From Pseudomonas sp. PIC25 (GTDB lineage Bacteria; Pseudomonadota; Gammaproteobacteria; Pseudomonadales; Pseudomonadaceae): 64,000 nucleotides of DNA. The stretch is taken from contig NZ_MUJY01000068.1 of NCBI RefSeq assembly GCF_002286785.1, positions 1 through 64,000 of the forward strand, given 5' to 3'. A program made the position numbers and the translations under genes. Position 1 is the stretch's first letter. Every line of letters begins with the position of its first letter. Positions 47,451 to 57,775 of the stretch are shown piece after piece. The notes under the pieces are model-generated. The model searched no databases. It saw nothing but the letters and a program-made list of their open reading frames with translations, and was not told the origin of the DNA.

Positions 47451-48092
47451 ATGCGTAACCTGATTTTCAGTGCCGCTCTCGCCACCGCGAGCCTGTTCAC
47501 CGCCCTTGTCGCCGCTCCGCTGCAGGCGGCCGATATCCAGGCCGGCAAGCAGTATGTCGAACTGAACAGCCCGGTGCCGGTCGCCCAGCCTGGCAAGATC
47601 GAGGTGGTGGAGCTGTTCTGGTACGGCTGCCCGCACTGCTTCCAGTTCGAGCCGACCCTCAACCCCTGGATCGCCAAACTCCCTGAAGACGTCAACTTCG
47701 TGCGCATCCCGGCCATGTTCGGTGGCCTGTGGAACGTCCACGGCCAACTATTCATCGCCCTGGAGTCGATGAAGGTCGAGCAGAAGGTTCACGACGCGAT
47801 CTTCCATGCCATCCACAAGGAAGGCAAAAAGCTGTCGACCCCGGACGAAATGGCCGAATTCCTCGCCACCCAGGGCATCGACAAGGATGCCTTCCTCAAG
47901 GCCTACAACTCCTTTGCCGTGAAAGGCCAGATGGAAAAGGCCAAGAAGCTGGCGATGGCCTACCAGATCACCGGCGTACCGGTGATGGTGGTCAACGGCA
48001 AGTACCGCTTCGATATCGGCTCGGCCGGTGGTCCCGAGCAGGCACTGGAAGTCGCCGACTTCCTGATCGCCAAGGAGCGCGCCGCCCAGTGA
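47451..48092 (+). CDS. dsbA: Periplasmic thiol:disulfide oxidase DsbA
   Basis: 213 residues. Signal peptide to PLQAA, then a thioredoxin domain with active site C60PHC63 in VVELFWYGCPHCFQF and cis-proline in GVPVMVVNG. Introduces disulfides into exported proteins such as the periplasmic cytochromes, AmpDh2 and Ivy in this window. Ribosome site AAGGAG before the ATG. Followed 16 bases later by the next gene. Confidence 0.96.
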   Translation: MRNLIFSAALATASLFTALVAAPLQAADIQAGKQYVELNSPVPVAQPGKIEVVELFWYGCPHCFQFEPTLNPWIAKLPEDVNFVRIPAMFGGLWNVHGQLFIALESMKVEQKVHDAIFHAIHKEGKKLSTPDEMAEFLATQGIDKDAFLKAYNSFAVKGQMEKAKKLAMAYQITGVPVMVVNGKYRFDIGSAGGPEQALEVADFLIAKERAAQ

Positions 48093-48108
48093 GCGGCGCG
48101 TAGCCAGC

Positions 48109-48993
48109 ATGCTGCGCCGTTGGAGCAATGACCGTGCAGTGGGCTTGCACAGCCCCCGGGTCAACCCGCATTGCCTCGATGCGAGCGGGTTACCCGCCAA
48201 CGGCCGGCTGCGGCTGCTCAGTTTCAATATCCAGGTCGGTATCAGCACCCAGCGCTATCGCCATTACCTGACCCGCAGCTGGCAGCACCTGCTGCCGCAT
48301 CAGGGGCGTGCGCTGAACCTGCAACGGATCGGCGACCTGCTCGCCGATTTCGACTTGGTGGCTCTGCAGGAGGCCGACGGTGGCAGCCTGCGTTCGGGCT
48401 TCGTCAATCAGGTGGAACACCTCGCCCACCTGGGTGCTTTTCCCTACTGGTACCAACAGCTCAACCGCAACCTGGGGCGTTTTGCCCAGCATAGCAACGG
48501 CCTGCTCAGCCGCCTGCACCCCGGGCTGCTGGAAGACCATCCGTTACCGGGCCCGCCGGGACGTGGCGCCATCCTGTTGCGCTTCGGCGAGGGGCCGGAC
48601 GCGCTGGTCGTGGTGATGATGCACCTGGCCCTCGGGCCGCGAACCCGTACCCGCCAGCTCGCCTACATCCGCGAACTGATCGGTGGCTACCGCCATCAGG
48701 TGCTGATGGGCGACATGAACACCCATGCCGTCGATCTGCTCGAACATTCCCCCCTGCGCGACCTGGGCCTGCTGGCGCCGCAGGTCGAGGCGACCTTCCC
48801 GAGCTGGCGGCCGCAGCGCTGCCTCGACCATATCCTCATCAGCCCGAGCCTGACGCTGGAGCGCGTACAGGTGCTGGCCCAGCCGATCTCCGATCATCTG
48901 CCGGTGGCTGTGGATATCCGTTTGCCCGAATCGGTCGGTAACGATGTATCGCCTGTCCCGGCGAAGCCTGCCGTCGAGCGAAACCATGAGTGA
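48109..48993 (+). CDS. Endonuclease/exonuclease/phosphatase-family protein
   Basis: 294 residues. EEP-fold motifs: [10 protein letters not shown] (N), ALQEADGG (metal-binding Glu), [29 protein letters not shown] (DxN) and [11 protein letters not shown] (the catalytic DH). No signal peptide, so probably cytoplasmic; substrate may be DNA, a phospholipid or a signalling phosphate. Last codons overlap the dgcH start by 8 bases. Confidence 0.9.
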   Translation: MLRRWSNDRAVGLHSPRVNPHCLDASGLPANGRLRLLSFNIQVGISTQRYRHYLTRSWQHLLPHQGRALNLQRIGDLLADFDLVALQEADGGSLRSGFVNQVEHLAHLGAFPYWYQQLNRNLGRFAQHSNGLLSRLHPGLLEDHPLPGPPGRGAILLRFGEGPDALVVVMMHLALGPRTRTRQLAYIRELIGGYRHQVLMGDMNTHAVDLLEHSPLRDLGLLAPQVEATFPSWRPQRCLDHILISPSLTLERVQVLAQPISDHLPVAVDIRLPESVGNDVSPVPAKPAVERNHE

Positions 48994-50866
48994 CGACGGC
49001 CAGCGCTGGAAAGCCAAGTACCTGGAGAACCTGGAGCAACAGGAGAAGCTCGAGCGGCGCTGGGATGCCCGCCTCGACCTGCTGCGCCGTGGCCTGGTGC
49101 GCAGCAGCCTCGCCGCCGAGGGCGCGGACAAGGCGGTCGACCAGTGCATGCAGGAGATGCGCGAGATTCTCCGTCGCGATGAGATCGATGCCGGCCTCTC
49201 GGCGTTGATTCCCCGTCTGGAGAAGGCGGTGCTGGATTCCGAGCAGCGCCGTCAGGAGCGGGCGGCGCAGATCGTCTCGGCGCTGTCTTCCCTTGCCGGC
49301 CAGCTCCAGGCGTTGCCGTTGCCGCGCGAGGTGCGCAAGCCGCTGAAGGGTTTCACCAAGCGCCTCGAAAGCCGCGCCGGCCAAATTCGCGAGCTTCCCG
49401 CCCTGCTGGCCGAGCTGAGCCAATTGCAGCGCCAGGCCCTGGCCTTGCTGGAACGCGAGGAGGTCGAACGGCCCGGCCTGCTGCAACGGTTGTTCGGAGG
49501 ACGCGAACGCACCTCCGACGAGTCGGACGAGGCATCTGCGATCACCCCGCCGACACCGGCTGCTCAGGTCGTGTCCACGCAGCCCGAGTCGCAGCCGGAC
49601 GGCGCTGAAACACCGGCAGCCGTTGCGCCCGTCGAGGCACTCCGTCCGCCCCCGGCCGAGCCGGTCGAGACTTTACCGCCGCCGCGTACTCCGCTGCTCG
49701 ACAGCCTGCCGTTGTCGGCGTCGTTGCTGACCGAGTCGACGTCCTCCGCTGCGGAAAGCCCCGCTCCGCTTCCCGAGCCGGCCGACGCCGAGTACGCCCT
49801 GCCACCCTCGCCCGAGCCGGGCTACAGCGCCATTGCCGAACACGTCGAGGCGACGCTGCTCGGCCTGCTCGACGAGCTGAGCCTGCCGGAGCGGCACCAG
49901 GCCCAGGCCGAGGGGCTGCGCGAACGCATCCGCCATGGCCTCAACTGGTACGAGCTGGTGCCGGTGCTGGACGACGTCTCGGTACTGATGCTGGCAGTGG
50001 CTGGCGGCAGCCAGCAGGAATTCGAGCGTTACCTGAAGCAGCTCAACGAACGGCTGTCGGCTTTCCAGGAGGGCTTGCAATTTGCCCGCGAGGGCTACAG
50101 CGACAGCCTGGAGGCCGCGCGCGAGCTGGACAGCGAGCTGCGCGAGCAGATGGACGACCTGCACAGCAGCGTGCGCGACGCGGTGGATCTGGAAAGCCTC
50201 AAGCGTGCCGTCGAGAGCCGACTGGATGGCCTGCTGGGCAGCATGGACCGCTACCAGCGGCTGCGCGACGAGCGCGAGCAGACGATCGCCGACCGCCTGC
50301 AACATCTGGTGGAACGCGTCGCGAGCATGGAGCAGGAGGCCAAGGGCTTCCGCGAGCACCTCGAGGAGCAGCGACAGAGGGCCCTGGTCGACCCGCTGAC
50401 CGGCCTGCCGAATCGTGCCGCCCTGGATGAGCGCCTGGAGCTGGAGGTGGCGCGCTGGCAGCGCTACGGTGGAGACCTGCTGCTGGCGGTGCTGGACGTT
50501 GACCACTTCAAGCGGATCAACGACAACTACGGTCATCTCGCCGGCGACAAGGTGCTGAAGATCATTGCCGGAGAGTTGACCAAGCGTCTGCGCAAAACCG
50601 ATTTCATCGCTCGTTTCGGCGGCGAGGAGTTCGTCCTGCTGGTGCCCTCGACGCCCCTGGAGGGGGGGCAGCAACTGCTGGAAACGCTGCGGGCCGCCAT
50701 CGAGGCCTGCCCGTTCCACTTCCGTGGCGAGCGTCTGACCATCACCTTGTCCGCCGGGCTCGCCGCCTTTGCCGACGGCGAGCGAAGCGAACGGACCTTC
50801 GAGCGCGCCGACCAGGCGCTCTACCGGGCCAAGCGCGGCGGGCGCAACCGCATCGAAACCGCCTGA
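48986..50866 (+). CDS. dgcH: Diguanylate cyclase (DgcH-like)
   Basis: 626 residues. N-terminal soluble helical part with coiled coils (residues ~10-35 and 370-470) and a Pro/Glu-rich linker (~170-280). The C-terminal GGDEF domain has signature GGEEF at 545-549 with Asp/Glu for metal and an RxxD I-site (RKTD) five residues before it, so it is predicted active and product-inhibited. Makes c-di-GMP in the cytoplasm. ATG at 48986 overlaps the previous stop by 8 bases. The same neighbour order as PA5488-PA5487. Confidence 0.92.
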   Translation: MSDDGQRWKAKYLENLEQQEKLERRWDARLDLLRRGLVRSSLAAEGADKAVDQCMQEMREILRRDEIDAGLSALIPRLEKAVLDSEQRRQERAAQIVSALSSLAGQLQALPLPREVRKPLKGFTKRLESRAGQIRELPALLAELSQLQRQALALLEREEVERPGLLQRLFGGRERTSDESDEASAITPPTPAAQVVSTQPESQPDGAETPAAVAPVEALRPPPAEPVETLPPPRTPLLDSLPLSASLLTESTSSAAESPAPLPEPADAEYALPPSPEPGYSAIAEHVEATLLGLLDELSLPERHQAQAEGLRERIRHGLNWYELVPVLDDVSVLMLAVAGGSQQEFERYLKQLNERLSAFQEGLQFAREGYSDSLEAARELDSELREQMDDLHSSVRDAVDLESLKRAVESRLDGLLGSMDRYQRLRDEREQTIADRLQHLVERVASMEQEAKGFREHLEEQRQRALVDPLTGLPNRAALDERLELEVARWQRYGGDLLLAVLDVDHFKRINDNYGHLAGDKVLKIIAGELTKRLRKTDFIARFGGEEFVLLVPSTPLEGGQQLLETLRAAIEACPFHFRGERLTITLSAGLAAFADGERSERTFERADQALYRAKRGGRNRIETA

Positions 50867-52288
50867 TTAGGCAACGCTGGGCAGATACGGCCGCCAATCG
50901 CTGGGAATGCGTTCCAGACGGGGATACTGCAGGGTCTCGAGTTGCAGGCGCGGCAGCAGGAACGGCGTATGCCGCAAGGCTGGTGGGACGTGTTGCAGTT
51001 CGGGCAACCAGAGGCCGACGTAATCGCCCTCGGGGTCGAACCGCTGGGCCTGGCGCAGCACATTGAACGCGGCGCGGCGCTGCGGATCGCTGCCCGCGCC
51101 GGCGAGATAGGCCCAGTTGCCCCAGTTGCTCGCCGGGTCGTAGTCCAGCAGGTGCTCTTCGAACCAGGCCGCGCCGTGCCGCCAATCCTGCTCCAGGTCA
51201 TGGATCAGGTAACTGGCGGCGATCTGCCGGCCGCGGTTGGCGAGGAAGCCGGTGGCGGCCAATTCGCGCATGCAGGCATCCACCAGGGGCACGCCGGTGC
51301 GGCCCTGGCACCATTGTTCAAAACGTTCGTCGAGGTTCTGCGGCGCGTGTGCCGTGGCTTTCAGGCCGCCGGCGCGGAACAGCGCGTCGCCGTGACGGAC
51401 CAGCGTCCAGCGGAAGAACTCCCGCCACAGCACCTGTTGCCAGAGGCAGCGGGTGGAATCGTTCCGGCCGTATTGCGCCTCGTGGCGGCGCAGTTCGGCG
51501 GCGACGCGGCGAGACGACAGGCAGCCGGTGGAAAGCCAGGGCGAGAACTTCGACGAGTATTCAGTACCGGTCAGCCCGTTGCGGGTCTCTTCGTAGGTGC
51601 GCACGCCCAGGCTTTCCCACAGGTATTCGCGCACCCGCGCCTGGCCCGCGGCTTCGCCCCCGGCGAAGGGGAAGGCACTGCCGGGCACGGCCAGGGGCTC
51701 TCCGAGGCCGAGCTGCGACAGGCTGGGCAGCGGCTCCAGCAGGCTCTCCGCTCCGTTCGGCAAGGGGGGCAGGTCGTCCGGCGCCGGCTGCGGCTGGAAC
51801 ACCGTCTGGCGTTGATCCATTAGTTCGCGGAAGCGGCTGAACACCTTCGGCAAGGCCTCGGGCGGGCAGGGCAGCTCTTCGGTGCGGAACAGGCCGTTGC
51901 CGGGCTGCTCGCGCAGAGCCACCGGGCCGAGGGCCTGGCGCAGGCGAGCCATTTGCGCCCGCTCGTCCGGCGCGATCTCTTCGAGGGTCAACACCTCACG
52001 CAGATTGAACTGCTCGGCCAGCGCCGGGATGATCAGCTCCGGCGTACCGGAGCGAACCAGCAACCGCGAGCCACGCTGACGCAGGGCGCCGTCCAGGGCC
52101 GCCAGGCTTTCCAGCAGGAAGCGCGCACGGTGCACGCCCAGCCGGCGGCTGCCCAGCGGGCCGCTCTCCAGCAGCGAAGGGTCGAGTATGAACAGCGGCA
52201 GCAGGCAATCGGCATCCAGCGCAGCGCGCAGGGCGGAGTGATCGTCGAGACGCAAGTCCTGTTTGAACCAGAGCAATACGCGGCGCAT
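50867..52288 (-). CDS. DASH-type cryptochrome/photolyase
   Basis: 473 residues. Photolyase alpha/beta domain (MRRVLLWFKQDLRLDDHSAL, PLFILDP) and FAD-binding helical domain with TGTEYSSKFSPWLSTGCLSSRRV, NDSTRCLWQQVLWREFFRW (the DASH NDS-type motif) and the Trp-rich ASNWGNWAYLAGAGSDPQ end. Repairs UV damage or senses blue light; DASH members prefer single-stranded DNA. Start 52288 gives the canonical N-terminus; the longer frame upstream (to 52492) is not family-like. Ends against dgcH without a gap. Confidence 0.92.
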   Translation of the reverse strand: MRRVLLWFKQDLRLDDHSALRAALDADCLLPLFILDPSLLESGPLGSRRLGVHRARFLLESLAALDGALRQRGSRLLVRSGTPELIIPALAEQFNLREVLTLEEIAPDERAQMARLRQALGPVALREQPGNGLFRTEELPCPPEALPKVFSRFRELMDQRQTVFQPQPAPDDLPPLPNGAESLLEPLPSLSQLGLGEPLAVPGSAFPFAGGEAAGQARVREYLWESLGVRTYEETRNGLTGTEYSSKFSPWLSTGCLSSRRVAAELRRHEAQYGRNDSTRCLWQQVLWREFFRWTLVRHGDALFRAGGLKATAHAPQNLDERFEQWCQGRTGVPLVDACMRELAATGFLANRGRQIAASYLIHDLEQDWRHGAAWFEEHLLDYDPASNWGNWAYLAGAGSDPQRRAAFNVLRQAQRFDPEGDYVGLWLPELQHVPPALRHTPFLLPRLQLETLQYPRLERIPSDWRPYLPSVA

Positions 52289-52561
52289 GGTGGGTCCTCT
52301 GCATTCCGTTGGCCGGAGCCCGGCGGGATCGGCAAGCCTAGCTATAGAGCGGCCCGGCACGGCGGTCGTTCCCTTCTCCCGATCGGTAGCTGCGCACGCC
52401 CGCGGCGGTGGTGCCCGGCAGCGCGCTGCGTATAATCCGCCTCCCCTTTGAGCGTAGCGGCGTTGCCTTGGCTTCGCCCGCCGAAGCGCCATGCGGCAGG
52501 CTATGCTCGACGGAGGGTCAGAGCTGTTCTCGCCGGTTTCGGATTCCCTGGAGTCGTATCG

Positions 52562-53155
52562 ATGGATATCTTCGGCATCGCCGTCCTGATCTTTCTAGTG
52601 ACCGATCCTTTCGGCAACATCGCCATCTACCTGGCCGCCCTGAAGAACGTCGCCCCGGAGCGGAGGGTGCGCGTGGTGGCACGGGAGCTGCTGTTCGCCC
52701 TCGCCCTTTTGCTGCTGTTCCTCACCTTCGGCGCGAAGATCCTCAGCGGTCTCGGCCTGTCCCGAGAGGCGACGGCGATCGCCGGCGGCATCATCCTGTT
52801 CGTCATCGCCATGCGGTTGATCTTTCCCAGCCCGCAGGGCCTGCTCGGCGACCTGCCGGACGGCGAGCCCATGCTGGTGCCGCTGGCCACGCCGGCGGTG
52901 GCGGGTCCTTCCGCACTGACCGTGCTGATGACCCTGCGCAACACCCACGACGGGGCCCTGTGGGAGCTTTACCTGGCGGTGTTCCTGGCCTGGGCGGCGA
53001 CGTCCCTGATTCTCCTCCAGGCGGCGTTCCTGCAACGCTTCCTCGGCCCGCGCGGTCTCACCGCCATAGAACGTCTCGCCGGCATGCTGCTGATCATGCT
53101 AAGCGTCGACATGCTGTTGGATAACCTGCAGAGCGTGCTACACATCGCCCCATGA
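52562..53155 (+). CDS. MarC-family integral membrane protein
   Basis: 197 residues, six helices. Starts MDIFGIAVLIFLVTDPFGNIAIYLA and contains LATPAVAGPSALTVLMTL, both typical of MarC/UPF0056 (YhgN). Function unknown; early links to multidrug resistance were not upheld. ATG at 52562; the frame upstream (to 52448) is intergenic. Overlaps ampDh2 by 4 bases, so coupled. Confidence 0.9.
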   Translation: MDIFGIAVLIFLVTDPFGNIAIYLAALKNVAPERRVRVVARELLFALALLLLFLTFGAKILSGLGLSREATAIAGGIILFVIAMRLIFPSPQGLLGDLPDGEPMLVPLATPAVAGPSALTVLMTLRNTHDGALWELYLAVFLAWAATSLILLQAAFLQRFLGPRGLTAIERLAGMLLIMLSVDMLLDNLQSVLHIAP

Positions 53156-53979
53156 GAGCCCTCCTCCTTGCCTCGATCCTCAGCGTGCTGGCCGGTTGCG
53201 GCGGGTTGCGCATCGACACTAGCCACACCTCCCAGGGCCAGGACAGCCGGGTGCAGTTCGTCATCCTGCACTACACCTCCAGCGACCTGCCGCGCTCCCT
53301 GGCGACCCTCACCCACGGCGAGGTGAGCAGCCATTACCTGATCGGCGCCAAGCCGCCGACCATCTACCGCCTGGTCGACGAGAACCGTCGCGCCTGGCAT
53401 GCCGGCGAGAGCGAATGGCGCGGGCGGACCTGGTTGAACGCCAGCTCCATCGGCATCGAACTGGTCAACCCCGGCTACACCGAGACCGCCGATGGCCAGC
53501 GGCGGTGGTACCCCTATCCCGACGAGCAGATCGACGCCTTGATCCTGCTGCTCAAGGACATTATCCGCCGGCACGGTGTGCCGCCGGGCAACATCATCGG
53601 CCACAGCGACATCGCACCGCTGCGCAAGGTCGATCCGGGACCGCTGTTTCCCTGGAAGCGCTTGGCCGATGCCGGCCTCATCGTCTGGCCCGATGCCCGC
53701 GAAGTGATTCGCTGGCAGACGCATTTCGCCCGCGGCGGCCTGCCGGACGTGGCTTGGTTTCAGCAACAGCTGGAGCAACAGGGCTATCGGGTACCGCGGC
53801 ACGGCGAGCTGGACGAGGCCACGCGCCGCGTCATCGCGGCGTTCCAGATGAAATACCGTCCGTCGCGTTTCGATGGCGAGCCGGATGCGGAAACCGCGGG
53901 CCTGCTCGCGGTACTGAACGGCGATGCACCGGCGGACGTGCCCCTGGCGGCGGACCCGGGACAGGGCCTCTCCATGTAG
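53152..53979 (+). CDS. ampDh2: Periplasmic N-acetylmuramyl-L-alanine amidase AmpDh2
   Basis: 275 residues. Lipoprotein signal with lipobox LAGC (Cys ~16), so membrane anchored. Amidase_2 domain: zinc His40 in VILHYTSSDLP, catalytic Glu in SSIGIELVNPGY, and zinc residues in GHSDIAPLRKVDPG. C-terminal peptidoglycan-binding domain (EATRRVIAAFQMKYRP). Cleaves anhydro-muropeptides and affects beta-lactam-linked cell-wall recycling. Not followed by a visible terminator. Confidence 0.93.
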   Translation: MRALLLASILSVLAGCGGLRIDTSHTSQGQDSRVQFVILHYTSSDLPRSLATLTHGEVSSHYLIGAKPPTIYRLVDENRRAWHAGESEWRGRTWLNASSIGIELVNPGYTETADGQRRWYPYPDEQIDALILLLKDIIRRHGVPPGNIIGHSDIAPLRKVDPGPLFPWKRLADAGLIVWPDAREVIRWQTHFARGGLPDVAWFQQQLEQQGYRVPRHGELDEATRRVIAAFQMKYRPSRFDGEPDAETAGLLAVLNGDAPADVPLAADPGQGLSM

Positions 53980-54180
53980 AACCCGCCCTGGCGTCGCGGG
54001 GAGATTTTTGGGCGTCGTTCCTGCGCGGCAGCCTGCCGCTCGGGCGGGTAGAACGGAACCCGACTATCGGTTTGTGACCGGCTGAACAGTCGTCGAGCGA
54101 ACCGGGAAGTGTTTCAGGGGCCTAACAAGGTGCGCCTTGCGCTATACCTGAAAAAGGTCAACGACGTTGGGAAGCCGAGT

Positions 54181-55785
54181 ATGTCGCACCCGATAGCGCG
54201 TTTGCGCCGAGCTTTCTATCATCCCTGGCCGATGGCCCTGCTGGCGGTCCTGTTGAGCGCCGCGGTGCTTCTGCTGGGGAGTCTCACACTCGCGGCGCAG
54301 CAGGCGAGGATGGTGGAGAGCGAGCAGATGAATGCCCGCGGCGAACGCTTCCTCCAGCGCCTGGAGCAGGTCTTCGGCCAGTTGCGCCAGGGGCTGGACC
54401 ACTTGGAGGCGCAACCGTTGCGCGGCTGCGACATCGCCATGGTCGAAACCCTGCGGCAGGTCGCCTTCAAGCATCGCTTCATCTACGAGGCCGCCTTTGT
54501 CGGTGGCCGGCAGCGCTGTTCGTCCTGGCCACGGCAGAGTTCGCTGGGCGCCGAGCGGCCGGCGGATATCCAGGATGAGACCTACCGCTACTGGCTGAAC
54601 ACTGCCTCCCAGGTCAACGATGACCTGGCGGCCTTGGTGGTGGGGCGTGGCTACTTCCGCGTTTCCGTGGCGCGCGGGCATTTCGCCGACGTGGTCGACC
54701 TGCCCGAAGGCGGCAGCCTGCTGTTCGTGCCCAAGGCCGGCGGTGCACCGCTGCCGATCCTCGGCGCCGAACATTACTGGCCACCCGCCGAGGGCTGGCC
54801 GCCGAAGGATGACGACGCCCTGGTGCTCACCGAGGGGCAACTGATCTACCGCATGCCGAGCCGGATTCCCCAGTACGATCTGGTGCTGGCCGTTCCGCGC
54901 GACGATCTGATGCAGAAGGTGCGCGACGGCTGGCGCATGCTGGTGCCCGGCAGCCTGATCCTGGCGCTGCTGATTGGTGCGCTGGTGCTGCAACTGGTCC
55001 GTCACCGCCAGTCCCTCAGCGGCGAGCTGGAAGGAGCCTTGCACCGCCGCGAGCTGCGGGTGCGTTACCAGCCCATCTTCGATCTCGCCAGCCGCCGCTG
55101 CGTCGGCGCCGAGGCGCTGGTGCGCTGGATGCGCCCGGATGGCACGCTGGCTACGCCGGACCTGTTCGTGCCCCTGGCCGAGGCGACCGGGCAGATTCGC
55201 GACATCACCGACTACGTGCTGGAGCAGGTGCTGGAAGACCTCGGCGATCTGCTGCAACACAATCCGCACCTGTATATCTCGGTCAACCTGGCAGCCTGTG
55301 ACGTCACCGAGCCGCGCATCGGCCAGGTCGCGGCGAGCCTGCTGGCGCAATACCGGGTGCCGGCCTCGCAGATCGCCTTCGAGATTTCCGAGCGAGGGCT
55401 TACCGACATCGAGGCGGCGCGCGGCCAATTGATGGCGCTACGGGCGAACGGCCACCGGGTGCTGATCGACGATTTCGGTACCGGCTACTGCAGCCTGGCG
55501 CACCTGCAGAACCTGCCGGTGGACTACCTGAAGATCGACAAATCCTTCGTCGATGCCCTTGGCCACGACGCCGCCAGCAGCGGTGTGGCACCGCATATCA
55601 TCCGCATGGCTCATGCGCTCAAGTTGAAGGTGATTGCCGAAGGCATCGAGCAGGAGGCCCAGGCACGTCTGCTCGGCAGCGAAGGCGCTCACTATGGCCA
55701 GGGCTGGCTGTTCGCCCAGCCGTTGACGGCGGACAAACTGCGGACCCTGGTGGAGCAGGATATCCCGGTGATTCGCGCGGCTTAA
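54181..55785 (+). CDS. c-di-GMP phosphodiesterase with periplasmic CSS sensor domain
   Basis: 534 residues. TM1 (PMALLAVLLSAAVLLLGSLTL), periplasmic CSS-motif domain with RCSSWP (Cys pair with another near CDIAMVETL), TM2 (GSLILALLIGALVLQLV), then an EAL domain: E311ALVRW, VNLAACDV, FEISERG, LIDDFGTGYCS, LKIDKSF, AEGIEQEAQ, all catalytic residues kept, so hydrolysis of c-di-GMP is expected. CSS-EAL enzymes respond to the periplasmic thiol state, linked to DsbA-type chemistry. Start 54181 (GGGAAG upstream); an ATG at 54109 is less likely. Confidence 0.9.
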   Translation: MSHPIARLRRAFYHPWPMALLAVLLSAAVLLLGSLTLAAQQARMVESEQMNARGERFLQRLEQVFGQLRQGLDHLEAQPLRGCDIAMVETLRQVAFKHRFIYEAAFVGGRQRCSSWPRQSSLGAERPADIQDETYRYWLNTASQVNDDLAALVVGRGYFRVSVARGHFADVVDLPEGGSLLFVPKAGGAPLPILGAEHYWPPAEGWPPKDDDALVLTEGQLIYRMPSRIPQYDLVLAVPRDDLMQKVRDGWRMLVPGSLILALLIGALVLQLVRHRQSLSGELEGALHRRELRVRYQPIFDLASRRCVGAEALVRWMRPDGTLATPDLFVPLAEATGQIRDITDYVLEQVLEDLGDLLQHNPHLYISVNLAACDVTEPRIGQVAASLLAQYRVPASQIAFEISERGLTDIEAARGQLMALRANGHRVLIDDFGTGYCSLAHLQNLPVDYLKIDKSFVDALGHDAASSGVAPHIIRMAHALKLKVIAEGIEQEAQARLLGSEGAHYGQGWLFAQPLTADKLRTLVEQDIPVIRAA

Positions 55786-55925
55786 CCTTCGATGGTGCTG
55801 CCGATCAGGCGCGAGTTGGCCAGTGCGGTGAACGGTAACTCCACGATCGAGCCGGCAGGCTGCGCGGTGCCGCCGACGACGGTCATGCCGAGTCGATGCC
55901 GGTGATGACCGGGCCGCGCTTCGGC
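55784..55925 (-). pseudogene. Short degraded coding remnant
   Basis: On the minus strand, bases ~55925-55884 read PKRGPVITGIDSA and, one frame over, 55883-55784 read MTVVGGTAQPAGSIVELP then FTALANSRLIGSTIEG before a TAA at 55786-55784. Together they look like the frameshifted C-terminus of a lost gene. Family not recognised. Its stop codon shares bases with the EAL gene stop. Confidence 0.4.
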
Positions 55926-55927
55926 TT

Positions 55928-55982
55928 AGAGCCTGTTTTCAACGCAGTGGGGTCGACGCGCAGCAGTTCGTAAACAGGCTCT
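55928..55982. repeat. 55-base palindromic element at the kinB 3' end
   Basis: AGAGCCTGTTT (55928-55938) and AAACAGGCTCT (55972-55982) are perfect 11-bp inverted ends around a 33-base GC-rich centre. It overlaps the first base of the kinB stop codon. Looks like a small mobile or REP-type unit; it may also act as a bidirectional stop between the converging genes. Confidence 0.6.
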
Positions 55983-57775
55983 TAGACCGGCAGGGCGAGG
56001 TAGAAGATGGTGCCCTGGCCAAGGCGTGAGTGAACGCCGAGCCTTCCGCCATGCAGTTGCGCAATTTCCTTGCACAGTGCCAGCCCCAGTCCGGTGCCGC
56101 CTTTCTTGGTGCCGATCTGAACGAACGGCTCGAAGATGCGGGCCTGCTGGCTGTAGGGGATGCCTTCGCCGGTATCTTCGACGCTGATGATCAGTCGATC
56201 GCCATGGCGACGCGCCTGCAGGCAAATTCGCCCGCCGTTGGGCGTATGCCGTAGTGCGTTGCCGACCAGGTTGTCCAGCGCCCGCTCCAGTTGCAGGTGG
56301 TCGGCCAGCAGGCGCGGCAGCGGCGACTGCAGTTCCACCTGGAGGGTGATGTCGTGTTCGGTCGCCTGGGCGGCGAAGCGCAGGCGCGTGCGTTCGAGCA
56401 GTTCGCCGACGTCGCAGGGCGACAGCTCGAGTTTCTGCTGGCCACTTTGGTAGCGCGAGAAGTTCAACAGGTCGTTGATCAGCCGGACCAGCCGATGCAT
56501 TTCCTCGTCCACGGTCCGCAGCAGTTCGCTTTCCCGCGCCTCCGGGGAGAAGCGCAGCCGTTCGCGGAGCAGGGCGAAGGCCATGTGCATGCCGGTGACC
56601 GGCGTGCGCAGCTCATGGGAGGCGCGTAGCACGAATTCGTTGCGTACCCGCTCGAAGGCACGCTGTTCGGTGACGTCGCGCAGCACCATCACCGCGCCCA
56701 TCACACGACCGTCGTCGTGGCCGACGGTGCTGAGCCGCCAGTTCAGCAGGCGGGTGTCGCCGTCCACCTGGATTTCCAGGTCCTGCATCGGTTTTTCCAG
56801 CGGCTGGTTGTTCAGCACTTGCTGCACGGCTTCGTCCAGTTCGGCATGGTCCAGGGCCGCGCCGAGGGATTGGCCGATGTGTTCCGAGGTCCAGCCGAGC
56901 TGGCGCTGGGCCACCGGGTTGGCGTGCTCCAGGCGGCCCTGGCGGTCGATGATCAGCAGGCCGTCGTCGATGCTGTCGAGCACCGCTTGCAGGCGTCGTT
57001 GGCCACTGCTCAGGGCCTCGACGTTGGTCTGCTTGAACAGGCTCAGGGCCTCGGCCATCAGGCCGAAGCGACGGATGAACGACGACAGCTCGGCTTCGGG
57101 AGCGATCGGCAGGGTGATCTGAAAGTTACCCTGGCCGATCTCGTCCGCCGCATGAGCGAGCTGTTCGATGGGTGCGCTGAAGCGACGTGCGAAGCTGTGG
57201 GCGGTGACGAAGCCGATCAGCAGCACGGCGACCCCGACGATGCCGAGCAGACCCGCGACCAGCAAGGCGCGTTCCCGCGAATGGGCTTCCATGACCAGCA
57301 CGTTGTCGATGCTCCGCTGCTGCACGTCGATCAGACTTTGTTGCAGCGAGCCGATCGCCTCGCTGAACGCGGCATCGTCGAGCATCTCCCGGCGCCGCTG
57401 GGGCGGCTGGTCGAGGACCTCCAGCAATTTCGCGTAGTTGGCCGCTACCGTCTGATAGTGGTCGTATCGGGAGTCATTGCGCGATTCCTCCAAGGCCACG
57501 TTCAGGTAGTCCTGGAATTCGCGCTGGGCCTCGTGCAACGCATTGAAGTCGGGGTGCTCGTTGAGCAGAATCACCAACTGGTCGGTGAAAGCCTGGCGCA
57601 ACTGGATGCCATTCTTGATCGTCCCGTAGTTCTGGTTGATCAGCTCCTTCTGCGAGTTGGCCATCTGTACCACCCCGGTCAGGCCGAGGATGAGCCCCAG
57701 GAGGGCTACCGTCATCAGGGCCGAAATGCTGAGGAACAGTCGGGTACGCAGCTTGACCGGCAGGTGTCTGTTCAT
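55982..57775 (-). CDS. kinB: Sensor histidine kinase KinB
   Basis: 597 residues. TM1 ~12-34, periplasmic helical domain ~35-170, TM2 ~172-195, HAMP (FARRFSAPIEQLAHAADEIG), PAS (LQAVLDSIDDGLLIIDRQGRLEHAN), HisKA with phospho-His387 in ASHELRTPV, and ATPase (NALRHTPNGG, DTGEGI, GTGLGLALC). Phosphorylates AlgB and influences alginate and virulence. Its start overlaps algB by 4 bases. The 3' end is occupied by a palindromic element. Confidence 0.95.
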   Translation of the reverse strand: MNRHLPVKLRTRLFLSISALMTVALLGLILGLTGVVQMANSQKELINQNYGTIKNGIQLRQAFTDQLVILLNEHPDFNALHEAQREFQDYLNVALEESRNDSRYDHYQTVAANYAKLLEVLDQPPQRRREMLDDAAFSEAIGSLQQSLIDVQQRSIDNVLVMEAHSRERALLVAGLLGIVGVAVLLIGFVTAHSFARRFSAPIEQLAHAADEIGQGNFQITLPIAPEAELSSFIRRFGLMAEALSLFKQTNVEALSSGQRRLQAVLDSIDDGLLIIDRQGRLEHANPVAQRQLGWTSEHIGQSLGAALDHAELDEAVQQVLNNQPLEKPMQDLEIQVDGDTRLLNWRLSTVGHDDGRVMGAVMVLRDVTEQRAFERVRNEFVLRASHELRTPVTGMHMAFALLRERLRFSPEARESELLRTVDEEMHRLVRLINDLLNFSRYQSGQQKLELSPCDVGELLERTRLRFAAQATEHDITLQVELQSPLPRLLADHLQLERALDNLVGNALRHTPNGGRICLQARRHGDRLIISVEDTGEGIPYSQQARIFEPFVQIGTKKGGTGLGLALCKEIAQLHGGRLGVHSRLGQGTIFYLALPV

